From assembly GCA_021229015.1 (NCBI GenBank), contig CM037778.1:17739214-17803213 (forward strand): DNA of 64,000 nucleotides. The letters are read 5' to 3'. A program made the translations under genes and the position numbers. The stretch is from Solen grandis (Eukaryota > Mollusca > Bivalvia > Adapedonta > Solenidae). This document shows, one piece after another, positions 22,572 to 37,500 of this stretch; the stretch's first letter is position 1, and every line of letters starts with the position of its first letter. Below the pieces are notes generated by a model. That model was not told where the DNA came from. It made no database searches and saw nothing but the letters and a program-made list of their open reading frames with translations.

Positions 22572-25500
22572 CTGCAGAAAACAAAGATCTCTGATAATAT
22601 TATGAAGACTCTGATGATACACCCCTTTTGATAAACCATTGTATTAACATGTCTTGGCTGACAAAGCTATGAAACCATACAGTAGATAAATGATCTAAAA
22701 GACGGCTTTTTTTTTCTTCCCCCCCCCCCCAGGCTTTTCCTCCAAACTGCACAAGGAGGTCCAACCACTAAAAGGTAACCCTGTCTATACATGGCTATTT
22801 TCATCAATAGAAGGTAAAAGGTCATCAATTATGACTGAGTAACCTTTACATTATGCAGTTGAAGACCCTCACTTCACTGCTCTGACACAGAAGAATCGAA
22901 TTAAGCTTGCTCTATGGCATATTTGACCTAATGTGAATGTAGGACAAGACAATCGTGATCCCAGCTCACTATGTGAAGGAGGGGTATTTTATTATTCAGA
23001 GTCACCCCTCAAATTTTTACTTCACACTTGATTCCACAAATTCTCTCAACAAACAGAACCCATAACAAGAGGGCCCTAGATCGCTCACCTGAGAAAAGTA
23101 TCATTCATTGCCTGTACAAAACAGATTGCTTTAGAATTAAGATGATGAGGTGAAACAATGTTCAGGAATTTTCTGACCCCATCCACAAAAGATATCATCA
23201 TGACAAATATTCTGCCAAAGTTTGAGGATGATTGGACCAAAAATGTTGCCCTCAGAGTATAAACAAGATTTTTCTAAGATTTGACCTACTGATCTACATT
23301 TCTATCCAGCCCCACCCATTTTCAAACTGGTTCGAGATATCATCATGACAAACATTCTGACCAAGTTTGAGGAAGATTGGATCAAAATTGTGGCCTCGAG
23401 TGTGTAAACATCAAATTGTTGACGGACGACGGCAGACGGACAATCAAGTATCCCAAAAGCTCACCCTGAGCATGCTCAGGTGAGCTAAAAAAGCATCACT
23501 AATACCCCTAAATGAAACATTTCAAGATAATCCCCTCTGGTGTAAACAGGCATGGGTGAACACTGGTTGGGGGTTAAACATATAACAATCTTAGTTTAGT
23601 CATGTTGGAATGGCCGCTGGTTTGCCACTTCTTTTCTGTACTGGGATGAAAAGAGTGCAGTATTTTGGAACCAGGAACATCACGCATGCATGGGTTCGAG
23701 TTTTATAGGCCCTTCATAATCCAAAGGCTTAGTCCTACAATAAGCTTTTAACGATACACAAGAACTGACAAAAGTATTGAGTTATTTGCTACGATATGCC
23801 ATGAAAGATATCCTTTCTTTTCAATTCTTGTGAAAGCTTTTTTTAAAGTATCAAGAATACTTTTAGATTCTGAATGAAGCATGAATTTTATTGAGCATGG
23901 AGTGCCCTGGATTTTTGGGGCGAACCTAGTTTGTGTGGCAGATTGAACCCTAGGGGTGACTTGTGGTGGGGATAATACCCCACTGGGAATTATTGGAAGT
24001 TAAATGGGGATTGGTGATTAATTTTAGCCATTTTGTAATATAGTGAGTAATATATTCATGAAGTTTCAATTCTGTAGCACAAATACAAGGCCCATTCAAG
24101 ATTTTTCCCTAAAAATGCAGACAATTTGCCAAATGACTGCACTATTTTTGCAGGTCTCTAGGTTATTTTCTAATCATCTTTCCCCTTTTCTGGCAACTGA
24201 CTGCAAATAATTACTCCAGGAAGTGTCAGAGAAGGGATAGAATTACAAGGGACTAATTATCAAGTGTCTCTAATGAGCAACTTACAAAAAAATCTAAGAA
24301 GCAAAACTATTTTTAAAAGGTGATTGATACTCCTGCATCCAACTTTGTTTTCGTGTAATGTGAGAGGATGTCATGACATAAAGGGGTGGGACAAGACTAG
24401 CGGGACAATATCCTGACATGACAGTTATCTGCACTTGTCTGCTGTTGGATCAAATCATGATAAATCATTATTCCAAATGACAAGTCTCAAAATGACTGAA
24501 ATACTGTTCAAACATTATTCAAAGTGTGAAGGCAGTTCAACAACAGATACCAAACTTAATGTAATGTGAGTGTAGGATAGAATGGGACACGTACCGGCAT
24601 GACACCTACCGGTATATAACTTTTTCCTCATTATGTGAAGCAGAGGTTTCATGATTTGTTATCACTTAGTTTTAATAAAACTGTCCAACCGACAGTATTT
24701 GTCATTTGGAGACCATACAATTCTACTTGCAACAGATCTAGCCAGACTGCAGTATCATGCTGTAGACGTGGCATGATAACACACCAAGTCACATTATCCT
24801 ATCACCAGGCCAAACAGTCCTGAACTACCCTTGTATGATGTGTGCCAAGAAAGGCAGGGTTCCTACAAAAAGGAAAAATCAAAATTCCTTGACTTTTCCC
24901 TGACCAAATTAAGCACAAATCCTGCAGCAAATATGGATCATCTATGAGTACAAAATGTACTTTGTTGGATGCTATAAGGAACTTATTTAATATTATGCTA
25001 ATCTGACAATTCAAACTGACTGAAAAAAGCCAAATGGAAGAAACTGCCTTAGCCTTTCCTCATTATAATCCTCCTGCTGTTTGGTCGACATTCCTTGATT
25101 TTTTCTGACTTTCTGAATTTCCAAATTTCCCTGACTTGAAAAAAAAATTCCCTGACTTCCCTGAAAGGGAGCTATACCTGTACCATTTTTACAAATTTGG
25201 TATGTCACGGCTAGGGATTGTCCCACAACCTCCCGCTCCCGAGGCGGATCCTGTAACCACTTAGCCACCAGGGATGGTCCACACTTAGCAGAACATAAGT
25301 TTTAAAAGGATTGAAAATTACACCCTACCTGCTGTTGTTCATGGTCTTCCTGTGGTTGTGAGCCTTCGTTGCCTGCATGTATCCTGGAGTCATCGACTGA
25401 TTTTTCTGTCTGTTCTTATCTGAAATAAAACCTACTTTATTCAAATTTCAACCATTTAGGAAGGCCATTTTACAATATATATATTAAGTGCCAAGCAGGG

Positions 25501-28500
25501 AGTTATTAAAAACCAGTTTTAAAACAACTTTGGTATGTCGTGGTTGGGGAAAATACTATAATAAATACAGGCATAACCATTCATTTCCAACCTTCCATCA
25601 TGCACTTGTCTTGTTTGAAGACCAACAGGAATTTTCACTTGCCTAACAGCAAGTGTAGCACCTAATGAGTGAACCAGTTGAATTTTCGAATAGAAATAAG
25701 AATAGAGGTCTAAATGTTCATCCCTCTGGACTCACCATTGCAATTAATTATGCTGTACTCGACAAGGGACGGCAGCCCCAGCTGGGTGAGCCGCGACACA
25801 TTCTCCTTTATATCCTGACTGTCCGGAGACGGCGTCTGGCTTTCACTCCTGTCTAGCTTACTCTGGCACCTGGAATCAGAAATCCATTGTGACATGGAAT
25901 GAGGGGATACATATTTTGTGAAATTTCAACCTTCCCAGAACAATGCAATTTGGGATATAAAAAAATAAAAGAAAAAGTCAACTTCAAATACCTGCTGAGA
26001 AATGATGTAGAATCTTTCATTAAAATATGCAATAACTTGACATCTAAAGATTGGTTTTTATAATTTAATCCTATAAAATCAAATTGAAAACTAGAAGTTG
26101 TTTGTTTAAGATACAAACGAAGCGGCTTTCCGTTTGCTTATTTCAAAGGTATTGAATATATAAGTTAATACAAAGAAATGGAATAATGATGATTTACGTA
26201 TTTAATCTTGCATCATTATCATAAATATATACTTATGTTCAAAATTAAGCTTTAAATCTTTTTTTCTTCATTTTTTATCTTCTTAAGAAGATATCAAGAA
26301 AGTATAAATATGGATCTTATTTGATTACGCAACCTTCATGCACAAAAAAAACAACAGGAAAATTTTAAGATGATAATACTTTCCTCAAGATTTTTTTCCT
26401 TACGTTATTCAATCAATTTTAAATGTTTTTTTATACTTGATTTAATATTATTTTCTTCGTAAGCATATGACTTAACAAATAATCATTGCAATTTGATCCA
26501 CATTAAAAATACACTAAAAATTGTAAAAAAGAAAAAAAGTACTTCAATGACTTTCAACCTTTAAATTGATTGAGTTTTACATTTGCAAAAATAGATGAAG
26601 GAAACAAAGGCAGATGTGTAAGCAAAATCATGAAAATAATTACTTAATTACATAGAAATTAACGTTATAAACGCCTTCAAACTTTCAAAAATTCATTTGC
26701 TTCATATATTTGCTTATTTTTACAGATTTAGAAAAAAACTGTTAAACCTTTAGAAAACATAAAAATCGATAGGTAGAATTACATGTATTTGTCATTTTCT
26801 TCAGATTTGCAGAAAGCCGTGATAACAAATGCAATAAGATATCCGTATAGATTTTCTGGCTCTGGTTTAATTATAACTAGAACTATCACTGAAGGTGATT
26901 CATACCCCCACCCCCATCTTTGACACAGGATGTATTCACATGACACATAAAACGAATGTTCACAAATAGGATTTGGGCTTATAAGCATACCAAAAAAAAA
27001 TATTATCACTAAAGGTGATCAATACCCACACCAGAAGTCTGTCATGTGTAGGAATACAGTTTCAAAAGTTTGCGTGAGTGAAAAAATTAGTATGAGCAAT
27101 GGTTCAAAAGTTTTGGACAATGCTAAAAAGTTATGACAGATAGACAGACACACATACAGACACACAGAAGAAAACAATTTGCCCCCAAGATCTGTAGCTG
27201 AGGAGAATAAAAATGCAGTCTAATTATGGTTCACATCCATATTTATTGTTTGCAAAAACCTGTCTTTAAGAATTTACATTGTGGTTTTCTTATGCACTGC
27301 ACTTCCTCTCATCAAGATCAATCTACATATGAAGTTTCATCAACCTAGCTACTTTAGTATTGGAGTTATGGTCCGGACAAAATCAAAAGATTAAAAATGA
27401 CAAAGGGCAATAACTCCTTTCAAAATACATGCAGAGTTATGGTTCTTGTGCACTGCACTTCCTCTCATCAAGATCAATCTACATATGAAGTTTCATCAAC
27501 CTAGCTACTTTAGTATTGGAGTTATGGTCCGGACAAAATCAAAAGATTAAAAATGACAAAGGGCAATAACTCCTTTCAAAATACATGCAGAGTTATGGTT
27601 CTTATGCACTGCACTTCCTCTCATCAAGGTCTATCTACCTATGAAGTTTCATCAACATAGGTACAGTAGTTTTGAAGAAATGCTCCGGACAAATATTTGT
27701 AGACCAACCGCCGGACCGACCGACGGACGGACCGACCGACCGACAGGGTGACTCCTATATACCCCCCCAAATTTCATTTGTGGGGGTATAATAATTCATT
27801 GTAAATGCGACTCATTTACTCATAAACGTATCACAATTCACTATTCAATGCAGGCACTCATTCCTGCAATAGAAAAATGGGATCTTGCTCAACCAACCCA
27901 ATGACCGCTTTCATTTCTTTCTTCAAATCAATAGATTTCCATGAATTAGCCCTTTTACGAAAAACATGAATAAGTCATGTTTGATACCGTAATCACTTGA
28001 AATTTTCTGGACTTTTTGCGCATGTTAAGGTACGGCAATATTACTTATCTAAAGCTAATATATCCAATCTTTTGATCTTTTCAATATATTTTGCTTACAA
28101 ATCAATGTTGTCATAAACAAGTGACACAACATAACTTCCTTAAGGTATGCTTAAGATTGGCAGCAATACTCATGACGCTTAAGCGCGAATACAAATTGAA
28201 ATGAATGATTTTTTATATTTCAACGACGTCAAAGTCAAGTGACTAAGAAAAATATGTTTTTTTGCAGGGACATGTTCAGCTAACGTTCTATTTATCAAGA
28301 AAAAAAATATCTTCGAGAATGCGAACAGGTTTGTTTTCAGATTTTCAAGTAGGCATTCCATCAAACATGATTAACTTTTGCTTTAGTATGCTTGACTTCA
28401 TATTTAGTGTGCATGACTTCAAATTTAACTCTAGAATTGATAATTAAGATTGAGTCAAAATTCATGATACCAGAGCGAGAGAAATCTTTAAGAAATGCTT

Positions 28501-31500
28501 TTTGTCTTTTTGATGACGTCATAACCACGTGACTTAAGAGAAAATCATTCTAATTTCAGAAAATAGAATGTAAACCTCTATGATGATAATTTTTATGCTG
28601 TCCAATTTTCATTTTTCTAATGCATCAGGGGGCTTTGTTACATTAAAATGTAATTTTAGGACCAAAGTTCAAAACCCGGCATCGCCATGAAATCTTAATC
28701 TTTTCGAATTTGGAAATTTGAATGCCAAGGTCTACATCTACATCTTAACTTACATCTTCTGTGAAAATATCAAGATGATCGGACCAGAAATGAAGGTTCT
28801 ACAGCACGAACAAACTTTTGAAGCTAATGTCAAATCTGACGTCATTGAAAATTAAAAATAAATGAATTTATAAATTTAAACTTTTTAATCGCTGCAATAC
28901 AATTTTCAAAAAGATTGAGTCAAAAGTCATGATACTAGAGCAAATTTTTATTTTCAAATAGATGCTTTTTGTCGTTTTTATGACGTCACAACCACGTGAC
29001 TTAAGAAAAAATCCTTTAGGAATAAGAAAGAAGACCTCTAGGCTGTCCAATTTTCATGCTTCTAGCCCGTTTGGTGGCCTTGTAATACTAAAATAAATTT
29101 TTAGGACCTAAGTTTGAATCTCGGTTTTGTCATGAAATCTTCATATTTTCGAATTTGGAAATTTGAATGCCAAGGTGCACTTCTACATTCTGAAATACAT
29201 TTTCTGTGAAAATATCAAGATAATCGGAACAGAAATGAAGGCTATAGAGCGCGAACAAACTTTTGAAGCTGACGTCAAATCTGACGTCATTGAAAATTGA
29301 AACCACTTGATTTAAAAATTTATACTTTTTTGTTGAAGCATTTTAATTTTCATGTTGCTTGGCCATCCGCAACATATATAAATTAACTCTTCAATTAGGT
29401 TGGAAGAAGAAGAATAATAATGATAAGAATAAACATAACAAACCCTATACGTTTTCTGCAGGTTTGCGGAAAGCCAAAATTAATCATTTAGTAATTCCAG
29501 CATTTTTTTTCCTGCAATAACTGGTACCTGTAGCAGGATCCATGCACAATTTAAAAGGCCCATATTAATTCACAATTTAAAAGTGTATTTTTGCTAGAGG
29601 CACAATTTAAACACTTCCTACACAGCTGGATTAATTTCAAAAGGTGCTTCTCTTCCACAGTATCTCAGTTTCTTGAAAATATAAACCATTCCCTACCATT
29701 TTGCAGAAAAATAGCAAGGTATTCAGGGGGAAATAAAATCTCTGAAATCCTACTAAACCTGCACAATATCTGGAATTTGAGGAAACCTTTATAATTTATC
29801 CCATCTATTTAAAGCTAACTTAGTTACTTACCCTGCACTGACACAAGGTAGGGTTGTGTTACATCCGCCCACTTGCTTTAAGGGGGGTCGGTCTTGGCTC
29901 GGGGACAGGACTGCAGCTGCATAACTCTTCCCTGTAACAAAAACACACACATCACAATAACTGTCCCAGGATGTGACTCCTGTACAAACAGTACAGAGGC
30001 ATACCAAATAAATTTAATCTTGTTTCCGTTATTGGCCATCTGCAAAAAATCACAATGTAAGTCTTATCAATCTGGTATTTACTAATCTGGGGCCATATTC
30101 ATAAAGCTCCTTAGGAACAAATTTCCCTTAGTCTCTAAAATTTTCCTTAAAATCACATAGATTTCCCTTAGGTATTAAGGATTTCCTTTAGTCTTATATG
30201 TAAAACACCTTAGGAGATTTATTCCAGTTAAGGAATTATTTTCCTTAAAAACTAAGGAGCTTTATGAATACGACCCCAGGATATACAAGATGTATATTAT
30301 TGTGTCATATTAAAATAATAATATTACAAGGGGCCTTTTTTTAAGTCTGTGTCACAGATAGATCTATGTCCACTGGGACACAAAGTTCACCCTTTGATTT
30401 TCTTAGTTGTAAATTCTTTCCAAATTGTTGATTTTTCCCAGAAAAAGAGTGTTCATCAAACAGCATTCTCCAACTACAGATATCACTTGAGGTGATTAAT
30501 ACATTTCAATATTTATATTTTCATTTGATGCATTGAGATTTCAGTAAACAAGAGCACTGCATGCGGATGCCAACGCTCGTCTGTTTTGAGTTTTATTTAA
30601 AAGGGGTAGATAAATAAAGTTAAAATGGACCCAAGAGTTATGGCCCTTGTGATAAACAAGTATGCAAAGTTTATGACAGGTTTAATCGTTTAGAAATTAT
30701 GGCCTACATTAATGTTTTTCATGATAACGACGACACAATGAAATTAGTGATGACAATACCACAACTTATTTCCTTTGAAAAACAGACAAGCTTAAAAGTA
30801 CTATGAGCATGACATGATTGATTCTTAAATAATTGAAGAGATGAGAATACTGCAGTACCTTTCACTGGTGTATTTCTGGACACTGATTGGTCAAACTTAA
30901 TTGACCTGACTGCCTTGGCAGCTGCATCATGTGACCTCTGATCCACAGTCTGGTGTCCATCTGATGAAAAGCCATTCACTCCTTCTGCGTTTTGTTTAGC
31001 AAACCCTTCTGTGGAAACACTATTTGTGTCAATCACACTCTCGTCTTCTCTTGACAGTTCACAGGAGAGATTCTGTCCGTCAATCAATGTTGAAACTGAC
31101 ACTAAACTGCTCTGGCTATTTCCAGATTGGTCCACTAGAGTACTTGCCCCAGACTCATTTTCTGGTCCATAACCAGTCTGTACTTCATTTTGCAATGCAT
31201 TGTGGGTATACAATGGCTGCACAGGACTTCCTGTTTGTGTACTGTTCATGACGGACACTCCTAAATATACATGATCTGGTTTAGAACCACAATAAGAAAC
31301 AGAATTCTTTAACAAATCAGAAACGGCACACTTCTTGCTCTTTACAAAATTCTCTGAATCTGTAATAACAGGAACCTGCAATGGAGGTCCGTCACTTGAT
31401 AGAGACTCATCAAGAGTAAAAGTCTCATTCAGCCTCTCCGACTCTGTATGATGTTTATCACTGGCTTGAGTATGAAGGTGTGAAAACTTCTTAGCTTTAG

Positions 31501-34500
31501 AAATTGTGTCAGTCACTCTGGCAAATCTTGAATTTGTGTCTATTTCCTCCTCCATTTCTGGACTACTGAATCCAGGGGACTTTTTTGACGAATGTGACAA
31601 ATAAAGTCTGTTTTCAGCCTGTTGTCGATTACTCACTGCAGGAATGTTGGGCGCACAACTGGCCCTGCTTTGTGAATTTTTCAAGGAAGATTCTGAATAA
31701 CTTTTCTTGAATGGTCGTTTTCCCCTGTTTGAATTGTGAAAGGTACGAGATGGCTGCTCTTTCGACTGGTAAGACTTGGCTTCATATAATACTCGTTTGG
31801 GCTTAGGTGGGGAACACTCATCCACTGCAAAGAAATACAGGTAACCCAATCAGAATATGTAAAATAAATCAAAGATTCTGATATCCCAACAAACCTAATC
31901 CAGTGTATGCCAATTATCAAAATTCCCCCAACTTTCTATTGAAGAAAAAAGTCAGTAACTACTTGGCATAAAAACTGAGCTTCCCAGTTAGATCTTGCAT
32001 AAATTTTCAACTAGAAAACTGAGAACTTCTTTCAATTTTACCACAAACTTTTTAAAAGCTCTGACAAACCATCAAATAATATTTTTAATCTACATAAGAA
32101 CCCTATGTTTGGAAAATTCAAGATGTACTGTAGTACAATTTTCAAGGTATTCTGTCATAGCCCACATTTTATCAGCAGAAACACCGCTGTATTTTTTCTC
32201 AATTTTGTGAAAAACATCAATTTTCCATAAAGAGGGGGAACCGGACCTATTCAAAATTCATGGAAAAAAGTTACTGCTGTGATTATGCTTGGATATTTCT
32301 ATTTCTAAAAGGGAGTCAGAATGTACCTTTGATATCCTCGAAGGGTCGGTTCCCAACCTCCCTTGGTTGAGCCTTGAACCGGAACACCTCAGGTTTACTG
32401 GGTTCAGGGACGTGTGGCGAGCCCTGGACCGGATCTGTGTGGTCACAAGCTACAACTGTCTGATGGGAAGGCTTCTGCTCTAGTGACACGGGGATCCCTC
32501 CTTGTAAATAATGAAGATTTAATATACTACTACTGGTGGTAACAAGACAGTCCAAAGGACAGCTATATCCCCTGCCGCTGACAGAGGAGACATGTTTTTC
32601 CTCCAATGGAAATTGCCCTGCTGCTGCCAACATTTTGATGTAGTTGACTTATGAAAAACTTTCCTTTGTTAAGAAAATATAGCATGGAAACAAAAATATC
32701 CAGAAATGAACACTGAACCATCAAATGTGACCTTGAACTTGAGCCAACATGAGTGCAACCTATGTTCTGCACATCGTCTCATTTAGATATATATTTGAGG
32801 CAAGATTCATGACAAAACTAAAAGAGGTATATGAGATATGGAGCGGACACGAAATTGAAGGTTCAAACACATGACCCTCAAGTGTGACCTTGACCTTGAG
32901 CCTACTTGGCTCTCACCTGTGTTCTGCACGTTGTCTCAACTAGGTTTACATTTGAGGCATGTTTCACGAAAATCCTTCTAGCAGTATAGGAGATATGGAG
33001 CGGACACGAAAATGTTATGGACGGACAGACGGACAGAAAGACAGACAGACGAAGGCCATTCCTATAACCCCTCTCCCGCTTTGCGGCGGGGGATTAATCA
33101 TAGCTCAAAAAGTGAGCTATTTATTTTAACTTGAGATTTTCTCAGCTCAGCATGCTGAAAATCTGAAATTCCTAGATACTTTTCAATGTATGATACATAA
33201 GGCATGTTCACATAGAAAATGGACTCCTATTTGTTTGAATCCAATGAAATTCTGAGAAAGAAAATTTGTGGTTTTCTTATTCACGTACATAAGAATCTGA
33301 GATCTAAACCTGTACTTTAATACAAAGCATATCTTATCATAAAAATATTCAGCTCATATAAGGAAATGATAGAACAAGAGGGCCATAAATCACTCGCCTG
33401 AGTATAGGGTTACCCAAGAAACATCTGTACTAAAACATTTTGAAATCTGACCAGTAGTTTTGAAGATGATGATTTTTAAAATTTACAAAATTCATTTGTT
33501 TCTATTGCCAATGCAAACAGTTCTACATGAATCAAGTTTATTTTAGCAACTTTTGTGAAGGTTCACCCAAGGATCATCCTTGCCAAGTTTAATCAAATTC
33601 TGTCCAGCTGTTTCAGAGATGTTTAAAGCAAATTGTTGACGACGCACGATGGACGACACAAATCGCACGACGGACACAGGGTGATTCTAATAGCTCACCA
33701 TGAGCACGTTGTGCTCTGGTGAGCTATAAATCAAGAATAGAAATGTCCCAATTTTTCCTTCACCCTGCACTAATGTTCAATCACCATGACATACATTGAA
33801 GTGGAATTTTACACCTCTGTGCTAACTCATATTGCCCTTTACCTGTCAAACTTGGTCCCACTTCCAGAGAAGGAAGCTGCATCATATCAGCGAGACAGTA
33901 GTTCTTTACGTATGCTGTGGGTTCCAGCTGGTCCGCCCACTGTATCTCATGACCTCCCACCACCTTCAGGATGGAAGTATAGGCCTCCTGGAGGTCAGGG
34001 GTCAATATTTTGTGACCTTTCAAGATGTAGTGCTGCTTACGGACCAAAGCCAAGGCTTTTAGAACCACTCTGAAAGGATAAACATTTTTAAAGATTTTTC
34101 TTTCAAAATTTGAAACTAAATTGTAAGTCTAAAACTTGGGGTCCAGTGGTAGTGTTTACTGGCTACAAACCTGAGAGTTTAAAGTATGATCCTGGTTGGG
34201 ATGAGTATTTTTAAAGACCTTCAAAGAAGCAAAGTATTTTATGGTAAATCCTGGGAGCCATCAGTAATTTAAGAAATTATCATTGCTAAACAGAACAAGT
34301 GCTATGTTCTATTGTTGCCATGCACCAACAAGGGGGCCTTTGACCTTGGGGGTTAAGGTCATTTGAAGGTCAAGGTCACCTGGCAGTTAGACCTCATCAA
34401 GGTGCAAACAAACTGACAGACCAAAAACAATATGCCCACCAATCTATCGATGCGTAGGCATAAAAATAAGTGAACAATGAATTGTAACACACTGAAATCC

Positions 34501-37500
34501 TTTTTGGCTTAGAGGATTTGTCTCTGTAAAAGAGTTAAAATTGTTCATTTAATGGATACATTTATTTATTGTTGTGCAACGCCACTGAATATATATATTT
34601 TTTGAAAATAATCATATGACAATATGCTTAGACAGCTGTTTCCAGTATAGTATAATCATCAGAAAAATTATATTTTCTTACACTTAGAACATTACATTAA
34701 GTCACACACATGTAGTCAATATTATTATTGTCATGCTGATATGCATGAGAAATACATTAACCCTTTCCCTCATATAGACTCATTTTGACGCACTTATAGG
34801 TACCACATAAAGCCTGATCTGCAGAAAACCACAGTTAAACCTTACCAAATTTAATTACAAAATCCTCATTTCCAGACCACTGAGGAGCAGCGAACAGCAT
34901 AAAACCTGATCAGCCTGCGAGTTACTCGCAGGCTGATCTGGTTTTATGCTGTTCGCATAGGTCTTTTCATGGTGTCCTCTATGAGGGAAAGGGTTAAATC
35001 ATTTTCAGCTTTTGTTTGAACCTTTTTTCGTGGTGTAGGATTAAAATAGTCTAAGTATTCACAGTCCATTAATCATGTTTTTGTTTTCTGTTGTTAAATT
35101 CACTGTTTACTGAGTTTCCATCATATGATAAAAAGAATCTGACAAATACTGCTTAACTTGTTCATAAAAATGTTATTCAGCTTGCAAGAGGCTTGTTAAA
35201 TAACATTTTCTTGAACTTGTTTTACTATTAAAATTTTATATGAAATAACAATTCATGCCAGATCCTATACATAGGCAAAAATGTGTTTTGAGCAAATAAA
35301 TTTCATCAAACAGTAAATGGTAGAAACTTATTTTCCAATTGATGCAAAAGAGATGTGTTCAAATTAATATACAAACTATATTAATGAGTTCTCTCCCCAA
35401 CTGAATAAAACAAAGTCAGGATACTTCAATAAATCTGGAAGATTGATAAATTAAATCACAAAGTCAATATCACTTGATTTTCTACAACTGTGTGACAATA
35501 TTGTCACATAATGTGCAATGTCATTTATTACATGGGTTTTAACCTAAATATCACTTGCCATTAACCCTTTATTCATGAATATTCATATACAAGTTTATGA
35601 CTTCATGAATATTAATTAACTGAACTTAAAATGGTATAAGAAATCATGTTGTTTTTTTCTTTGCCAAAGACTGTATAATTTGAGCTACAATATTGTAAGA
35701 GCAAACAAAGGAGACCCTGATCAGACAACTCCTATAGGAGCTTCTGATCTGGATCTGCTCTGTTTGCCTATGCATCAAAATGAGTCTGTATGAAATATAG
35801 TGTTAATATTGTGCATACAGAAAATACATACACAAAGTACAGGACACATCAGACTACAAAGAATCCTATACAGTGAGAACACCCCAATCTCTAGAGATCA
35901 CACACACAAACATTAGCATCAGGCAGTACCTCTCGTTCAGGTTGAGTTCCCTCTCCTGACAGCGGACCGTCTGTTTCAGGTAGGCCACGTACTGTCGCAG
36001 GTCCTGAACATCTGACTGAGCCACATGTAACTGTACACACTGGTCCAGCTCCTAAAATACAGTTATATATGTCAAAATTCCAGTGTGATCCTTGTGTACT
36101 GTAGGTAGATTAATATTGGCTGAAGAGAACGAAAAGCATAAATGACAAAATGTATGTAAGGTATATAGAGCACTTTAATGATCATTTTTTTGTTTCTTGG
36201 GTTTAATGTCAAAAGGACAGTATTTCAGTCATTTGGAACAACCATTATATGCTGAGTGCCAAGCAAGGCAGCTACACCAGTACAATTTTTTATGACTTTG
36301 ATATGTTGCAGGCAGGGATCAAACCCACAACCTCCTGCTCCAGAGGTGCACGTTCTAACCACTCAGCCTTTGGGGACAGTGACAACACTTTAAGCAAACT
36401 GGATTATGGTTGATGCAAGTAAAAACCTATCATGTTGATCTTATTATCCTTTTTAACAAATGAATTAACAATTTAACATCAACATGAAATACACATTACT
36501 GCCTTAAAAAATATATATTAAAAAGTTGTTCCAACAATCAAAATTCAAAATAACATGGTTGATGTATATTTAAATATGTCAGCTTGTATAATCACTAATT
36601 CCAAACACTATTTAAAAAGGAGTTCTTGTCCTTTTCTTCAGTATGGAGCTAATTTTATTCAACATCCCTCACCTCTGGCAGTTTGCCCTCCTTGTCACGT
36701 GATACGCCCATTTTGTGCTCTATGTCACTAAGCAGCTTGCATCTCTCCACCAACTTGTTTTTGGATGACTCGGATGAGATGGCAAGACAAGAAGTTTTCT
36801 GATTCATCATTGACAGCTGAGACTGAACACTCTTCACAGCCTGGAGGTGAAAATGTAATAAGAGCATCAGTTCACACCTTCATAAAAGATAACGGCAAAC
36901 AGATAGCAATATTTACTTGTTTAAATATACACAGAATATCATATTAAAAGTCAAGGACAAATTTGAAAGAAATCCATGAAGGAAAAAGAGTTAAGTCCAA
37001 CATATAAGTTTTCAAACATTCAAACACAGAAACAAAGGGTGTAGAAAGTGCTCTACTTCATTAAGAAATAAGACCTACTTAGTCCTGTTACATTCTTATC
37101 AAGAAAATTGACCATGGCCTAATAAGTAATGTACAGGAAATTTACAATTCCAGTTCAACTATCTATAGCTATTGAGTAAGGAACTAGGTCTATTATTTTT
37201 ATGTTGCATTGTATATTGTATCTAATTGCATGAATCAAAGTACCAGATATCCAAATTTAATACTCTCTAATGGGCTATTTACTTGTACCATCATTGTACA
37301 ATAGATATTATTTAAATATGCTTGCATGATTAGCTCCTGTTAACATATTTTACATGAATAAAAGGCACATCAATCTTCTTTATGATTTATTTATCATTTT
37401 AATATAGAAGTGAAGACAGCAAACAACAAATTATCAATGAAAATACTATGAATTAAATTGCATGACTTAAGCCTGTGGTGCTATATACATGAAGTACAAT

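Noticed and set aside
25190..25273. Functional tRNA gene
   Set aside because: A-box and B-box-like motifs are present but the B-box is mutated and the sequence continues as a SINE body; no cloverleaf.
33786..34073. 95-codon plus-strand frame
   Set aside because: Exact antisense shadow of KIF18-like exon 13.
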